A DNA stretch of 64,000 bases from Peribacillus frigoritolerans (GTDB lineage: Bacteria; Bacillota; Bacilli; Bacillales; DSM-1321). The translations under genes and the position numbers were made by a program. The DNA is taken from assembly GCF_001636405.1 (NCBI RefSeq), contig NZ_KV440950.1:953712-1017711 (forward strand), in the 5' to 3' direction. The first letter of the stretch is position 1. Each line of letters opens with the position of its first letter. This document shows, piece by piece, positions 60,372-64,000 of this stretch. The notes below the pieces were generated by a model. It had not been told where the DNA came from. It saw nothing but the letters and a program-made list of their open reading frames with translations, and did no database searches.

Positions 60372-61553
60372 CTAAGCTGTGATTTCTGCCGCTTTCTTTT
60401 CAACTTCTGTTTCAGAAACCTGTACTGGCATCGGATTGTGTAAAAACGCGACAATAGCCATGTTAATTAACATCGCAACGGCACCTACCGCAGCCATTGA
60501 CCAAATATACGGACTTGGACTGATGCTGCCAAATAGGTTTGCAAAGTATGCTTGCACCGAGTAATACATCGGTGAAATGTGGCTCATCCATTCATATGGT
60601 GCGTGCATCATATCACGTGAGATGGTGGCACCATTCGCTATTGTTTGCATTAATAAAATCGGTAAGTTTAAAATCATGCCGCCTTCACCAAATAAGAAGA
60701 TTAAAATCGCGGTGAAATTAAAACATACCATATAGTTCAGTATTTGTTGACCTACTATACCGAAGAATAGGTCACCGCTCGGCTTATCAATTAAATAGGC
60801 TACACCTACAGCGATGATTGATGAAACCACGGCAATCAATAATGCAGCCATTTGCACATAAGTGAATAAACGTGTTTTGCTTGCTTTTCCCCGGCTGGCT
60901 CTAAATGCACCTACTAATTGCATGGCCCCGATCATCGCCCCTACATAACCGGCCATTGTTAAGAACATCGGCAGCATATTATGATTCATTCCATCGGGTA
61001 TTTCATTGATTGTAACGACATTTCCTACATAGGATTTCTCAATTTTTTCGGCTAATTCAGCGGCTTGCTTTTCTGGTACATTAAAATTCACCAATACACC
61101 CTGAGCTGTTTGTTGCGAGAATTGTGTGCTTAACTGATTGTTAATTTCAGTTACGACAGAATTCATGGTAGAAGAAACGACTGTTGCCCCTGCCTCATTG
61201 ATTGTAAAGTCGATGCTTGATGACGCTTCACCTTTTTGAATATTTTCAGAGAAGGTTTTTGGGATGTGTACGACTAATGCTAAATCATTGTGTTCCAAAT
61301 CTTTTAAGGCTTGGTTATTTGTTATATCCGTCTCGATTTCTTTAAAGGGTAAATTTTCTTGTAAATTTTCGGCGATCATTGCCCCATTTTTACCAGCATC
61401 ATCATTGATGATGGCGATAGGTAATTTATCGACATTTCCTGGAATGGCTGTATACCCAGGCAAGAAGATGCCTAGCATGGCAACAGCATAGAAAATCCCC
61501 ATAAAGATTGCTGCTGTTGCACCTCTTGTTTTTAAGAATGCAGTAAATTTCAT
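60372..61553 (-). CDS. YhgE/Pip-type ABC-2 membrane protein
   Basis: A 393-residue membrane protein. One N-terminal helix (about 13-34) leads to a large external domain (about 38-205: LPIAIINDDAGKNGAMIAENLQ, ALVVHIPKTFSENIQKGEA) and about five C-terminal helices. This is the YhgE/Pip (DUF3533) ABC-2-like architecture used by MmpL- or drug-efflux-related proteins and ESX-associated components. No ATPase gene adjoins. An AAAGGATGG SD precedes ATG. It is followed by padR, and its promoter has a pair of 12-bp inverted repeats. Confidence 0.87.
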   Translation of the reverse strand: MKFTAFLKTRGATAAIFMGIFYAVAMLGIFLPGYTAIPGNVDKLPIAIINDDAGKNGAMIAENLQENLPFKEIETDITNNQALKDLEHNDLALVVHIPKTFSENIQKGEASSSIDFTINEAGATVVSSTMNSVVTEINNQLSTQFSQQTAQGVLVNFNVPEKQAAELAEKIEKSYVGNVVTINEIPDGMNHNMLPMFLTMAGYVGAMIGAMQLVGAFRASRGKASKTRLFTYVQMAALLIAVVSSIIAVGVAYLIDKPSGDLFFGIVGQQILNYMVCFNFTAILIFLFGEGGMILNLPILLMQTIANGATISRDMMHAPYEWMSHISPMYYSVQAYFANLFGSISPSPYIWSMAAVGAVAMLINMAIVAFLHNPMPVQVSETEVEKKAAEITA

Positions 61554-61592
61554 ATGTTGATTCCATCCTTTTGTTTTAAAGTATATTACTCA

Positions 61593-61665
61593 ATTCTAAG
61601 TACTCAAGTTATAGTAATTTAAAAGAAGTACTTAGAATTTTATTTTATTTTTTACATAAAGTCAA
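61593..61665 (-). promoter_or_regulatory. yhgE-padR promoter with 12-bp inverted repeats
   Basis: On the minus strand -35 TTGACT (61665-61660) and -10 TAAAAT (61642-61637) are spaced 17 bp. AGTACTTAGAAT (61627-61638) and ATTCTAAGTACT (61593-61604) form a perfect 12-bp inverted repeat over the start region, the probable PadR operator. The rest of 61666-61953 holds only a possible cwlJ promoter. Confidence 0.7.
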
Positions 61666-61953
61666 TCGAAAAATTTTATGTTTCCTTATTCAAAAGAAAA
61701 TCTCCCGACACTTTGTTGGGGGGGAATTTGTTATTTAGATTCCTTCCGCAACCTTGTGTGCAAAAAAAATCCTTCTCTGGCTAGCATATAGAATCTTGAT
61801 TTCATTTCATTCCATTAAGACACCCATTTTCTCGGTGTTACTAAACGAGTTTAATACGGCCTCGACAAAAGCCTCTACTGAAGGAGAGTGTCATTTTCAC
61901 AATGATGACATTAGTGCAGGCTGTTTTTCATACGATATATTTGGGGTGGAAAA

Positions 61954-62397
61954 ATGCCAAGAGTAAGTTATCGAAGTTCAGACGTGGATTTAATGGCAAG
62001 GATGATGAGAGCTGAAGCCGAAGGTGAAGGACTGCAAGGAATGTTGTATGTTGGAAATGTAATTGTTAATCGCCTTAAGGCAAATTGTTTAGACTTTAAA
62101 GAGTTAAGAACAATTCCACAAGTCATTTTTCATGTACAAGGAGGAAATTATTCTTTTGAAGCCGTTCAAAAAGGTAATGTATTTTATCAAAGAGCGAGAA
62201 CTGCTGAAAAAAGATTAGCAAAACAGAATTTGGATTATTGGAGGCAACACCCAGGGAAATATGCGCTTTGGTATTTTAATCCATATGCTCCATGCCCACC
62301 GACTTGGTACGATCAACCTTTTGCCGGTCAATTTAAAAATCATTGTTATTATGAACCAAAACCTGGAACATGTGAAAGTGTTTATACAGGAGGTTAG
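61954..62397 (+). CDS. cwlJ: Spore cortex-lytic enzyme CwlJ
   Basis: A 147-residue SleB/CwlJ-type hydrolase that depolymerises spore cortex peptidoglycan during germination. It is close to B. subtilis CwlJ along its whole length: VDLMARMMRAEAEGEG with the catalytic Glu, GMLYVGNVIVNRLKANC, the YQRARTAEKRLAKQ segment, KYALWYFNP and CESVYTGG at the C-terminus. There is no signal peptide, as expected for a protein made in the mother cell. GGGGTGG precedes ATG 61954. A SigE-like -10, CATACGAT at 61929-61936, is present but very close to the SD. Its usual partner gerQ is not adjacent. Confidence 0.93.
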   Translation: MPRVSYRSSDVDLMARMMRAEAEGEGLQGMLYVGNVIVNRLKANCLDFKELRTIPQVIFHVQGGNYSFEAVQKGNVFYQRARTAEKRLAKQNLDYWRQHPGKYALWYFNPYAPCPPTWYDQPFAGQFKNHCYYEPKPGTCESVYTGG

Positions 62398-62413
62398 GCC
62401 GTTATTTCATTTC

Positions 62414-62442
62414 AAGGAGCTGATTAGCAGCTCCTTTTTTTT
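62414..62442 (+). terminator. Terminator of cwlJ
   Basis: AAGGAGCTG (62414-62422) / CAGCTCCTT (62428-62436), then T8. Confidence 0.92.
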
Positions 62443-62520
62443 AGGCAATAATCGGGCACTCCAACAAGGTTTTTTTGGTAAAATAAAGGGGGAAATGAGT
62501 TGTTGTTTGGGGGATTTTTA

Positions 62521-62706
62521 GTGAAGGCTATAATATTTTATATTGTTGGGGGTTTCATTCTCTATATAGTTATTGAAACAGCAGTGAGAAGAGGAATTAA
62601 CCATTCAAATATTGGTCAATTTCTTGAAAAAAAGTATGGAATGAAGGAAGATAAAAAGTCTTTTCTTGATGATGATTTGGATAATGAAAATAAGAAGGAT
62701 TATTAA
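62521..62706 (+). CDS. Small single-span membrane protein
   Basis: A 61-residue protein with one N-terminal membrane helix (KAIIFYIVGGFILYIVIETAV) and a charged, acidic C-terminal tail (KKYGMKEDKKSFLDDDLDNENKKDY). GTG 62521 with GGGGGA upstream is taken as the start; the frame extends to 62500. No family is recognised. It has its own terminator. Confidence 0.65.
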   Translation: MKAIIFYIVGGFILYIVIETAVRRGINHSNIGQFLEKKYGMKEDKKSFLDDDLDNENKKDY

Positions 62707-62714
62707 AACAAGGG

Positions 62715-62738
62715 AGGTTGCTGCGGCAACCTTTTTTT
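62715..62738 (+). terminator. Terminator of small membrane protein gene
   Basis: AGGTTGC (62715-62721) / GCAACCT (62726-62732), then T7. Confidence 0.88.
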
Positions 62739-62835
62739 AGAGGGGATGTTAATGTACGAACTCTTTTTATAATACAAATTCAACAAGACAACAATGATAT
62801 TCCTCAAACAGGCTCCAGTTTGTCGGATAGCACAC

Positions 62836-63198
62836 TTATTCAGCATCTTTCCGAGGGCGACGAAATTCGGCGTAGTAGACCTTTCTTTTCTTTGGTTCGG
62901 ATTCAATATTTTCGATGAATGCTGCTTTGGCTTTCTCCAGTAACAACCCCTTTAATTCCCGAAGCTTCATTGGTCCCACTCCTGGCATCTTATCAGGTAT
63001 ATGTACTTCGAAATCCCCCTGGCGTTTATAAAAGCGGATGCTAGCAAGCCCCGTTCTTTCGGCTTTCCCCAAGGTATATGCAAATTCAAATCGCTGCTGA
63101 ATGAATGAAGATAACTCAGGCAGCCCTAAACCTTCATAGAGGGGAGGGAATTCATGATAAACGGGAGGTTCTATGAATGATATTGAAGAAATCTTCAA
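62836..63198 (-). CDS. Conserved-looking hypothetical protein (120 aa)
   Basis: A 120-residue protein of unknown family. TTG 63198 is chosen because GGAGGAG precedes it; the frame extends to 63231. It reads KISSISFIEPPVYHEFPPLY..., with an R/K-rich C-terminal part ending in KRKVYYAEFRRPRKDAE. A central stretch (LSSFIQQRFEFAYTLGKAERTGLASIRFYKRQGDFEVHI) looks like a mixed alpha/beta domain. No neighbours hint at function. Confidence 0.65.
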   Translation of the reverse strand: MKISSISFIEPPVYHEFPPLYEGLGLPELSSFIQQRFEFAYTLGKAERTGLASIRFYKRQGDFEVHIPDKMPGVGPMKLRELKGLLLEKAKAAFIENIESEPKKRKVYYAEFRRPRKDAE

Positions 63199-63627
63199 AT
63201 GGATACTCCTCCTTTGGCGGAATAAAGACATACATACGTTGCCTATATTATTGTGCTCTGGGCCAATTTTTTAAACATCCATACAGCGGTATTGCTTTCC
63301 TGTAACCAGGAACTGTCCAGCTTTTTATTAGGGCTCCTCAGCATTTTTCCTATACTGCAATATCAAGATATCCAATCTATACTTATTATCAAATTAAAGT
63401 ATTCTACTTAAACTAAAGCGTACTTTACTTTGAACACCTGGAACTGAGCAGCAGTTCCGGGAGCCTTTCTAAATGTTTAGCCGTATGATTTTTTTTAAAA
63501 AGATATGCATGTACGGGGTTCATTTAATAATTATTATATAAAACATAACAAAAAATCACGGTCCCTTTATGCGGATATAAAATTCTAGAGTTATTCTTAA
63601 TTTACATCTAGAGGGAGGGATCCGAAG
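63199..63627. other. Gap before nucleotidase-like gene
   Basis: No gene is seen. A stem CTGGAACTG / CAGTTCCGG near 63439-63460 has no T run. The GAGGGAGGG at 63610-63618 is the SD of the next gene. Confidence 0.45.
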
Positions 63628-64000
63628 TTGTCAAAATTTCAGGCCATAACTTCTTTGTTCATCTTGGTATTTATCATCATTTTCGTATCTTATAAAATCA
63701 CAGCATTCTCATCCAATCATTCCACATCCAACCGCTACATTCAACTACAATTATTAGGCGTTAATGATTTTCACGGCCAACTAAATAAATATCAAATGTT
63801 TTCAGGAACCATGGCAGGCGGTGCTGAATACTTGGCTGCCTATTTAAAAAAATATAAACAAGAAAACACAAATACATTACTCGTTCATGCTGGCGATATG
63901 GTAGGAGGAAGCCCTCCAATCTCTTCTCAATTTCAAGACGAACCCACGATTGAATTTTTAAACCTCCTGCATTTTGATGTCGGGACACCTGGAAATCATG
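63628..64000 (+). CDS. Secreted 5'-nucleotidase-like metallophosphatase (3' end cut by window)
   Basis: The first 124 codons of a metallophosphatase/5'-nucleotidase (UshA/YfkN family). TTG 63628 lies about nine bases after GAGGGAGGG. The N-terminus is a membrane signal (KFQAITSLFILVFIIIFVSYK). The catalytic domain begins LQLLGVNDFHGQL with the D-x-H metal motif, followed by LVHAGDMVGGSPPISSQF and DVGTPGNH at the window end. The frame runs off the window without a stop. It would be a second extracellular nucleotidase besides the one at 38388. Confidence 0.85.
   Translation, partial: MSKFQAITSLFILVFIIIFVSYKITAFSSNHSTSNRYIQLQLLGVNDFHGQLNKYQMFSGTMAGGAEYLAAYLKKYKQENTNTLLVHAGDMVGGSPPISSQFQDEPTIEFLNLLHFDVGTPGNH

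Noticed and set aside
1-64000. tRNA, rRNA, prophage or complete insertion sequence
   Set aside because: No cloverleaf, rRNA-like segment, phage structural gene or transposase was recognised on either strand.

Overview
The window looks like chromosome from an endospore-forming, low-to-mid GC member of the Bacillaceae. Spore genes (cwlJ, a SleL/YaaH-type LysM-GH18 protein, a GerB-type permease), an RsbR-type stressosome protein, BdbD/BdbC, KtrAB behind a c-di-AMP riboswitch, a T-box leader and SD-rich TTG/GTG starts all point that way. Gene content resembles the Peribacillus (Bacillus simplex) group; this placement is an inference. No rRNA, tRNA, CRISPR array, prophage or intact insertion sequence was seen.

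Layout. 1-6 kb: the end of a large SH3b-repeat glucosaminidase, then an Rrf2 regulator (YwnA-like), bdbDC and a YwnB-like reductase. These three transcription units share a TGTAA-N9-TTACA operator, which suggests one redox regulon. 5-11 kb: a cell-surface glycopolymer block (gtaB, a 1200-residue CDP-glycerol transferase/GT4 fusion carrying GW-like modules, galE). 11-14.5 kb: an ATP-grasp ligase behind an isoleucine-type T-box, a frameshifted phzF, and a PadR/pentapeptide pair. 14.6-24.6 kb: two methyltransferases, an RsbR paralogue, ktrBA with its riboswitch, an MFS exporter, and a TetR-controlled ABC-2 exporter. 24.7-26.7 kb: a GNAT gene and a gene-free 1.6-kb island made of two repeat families. 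26.8-31.6 kb: a GntR-UTRA regulator, a second TetR/ABC exporter and a TSUP transporter. 32-35 kb: an AT-rich island of small secreted or membrane proteins and gene debris. 35-45.6 kb: a spore-type glycosidase, a second phzF, and a two-gene secreted system that would degrade nucleic acids to nucleosides (5'-nucleotidase plus a giant double-nuclease protein). 45.9-52.8 kb: L-serine dehydratase, DinB, a BCAA carrier with a CodY-like box, and an orphan GerB. 53.5-58.2 kb: a ureohydrolase, APC permease, amidohydrolase and TetR cluster, with matching operators and a cre box. 58.7-64 kb: DinB, a YhgE-type exporter with PadR, cwlJ, small genes and the start of another secreted nucleotidase.

Two interspersed repeat families run through the non-coding space. 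Family A is about 120-250 bp with terminal inverted repeats. Family B is a structured element of about 130-215 bp, in a four-unit tandem array at 25.8-26.6 kb and as scattered copies. Paired changes between B copies favour a folded RNA or DNA structure. Several apparent reading frames in these zones are translations of repeats and are not annotated as genes.

The strongest leads are the T-box-controlled ATP-grasp ligase, the TetR/CcpA-type ureohydrolase operon, the three-promoter Rrf2 regulon that includes disulfide-bond enzymes, and the covarying repeat family B. All functional statements come from motif recognition in the sequence, without database searches.
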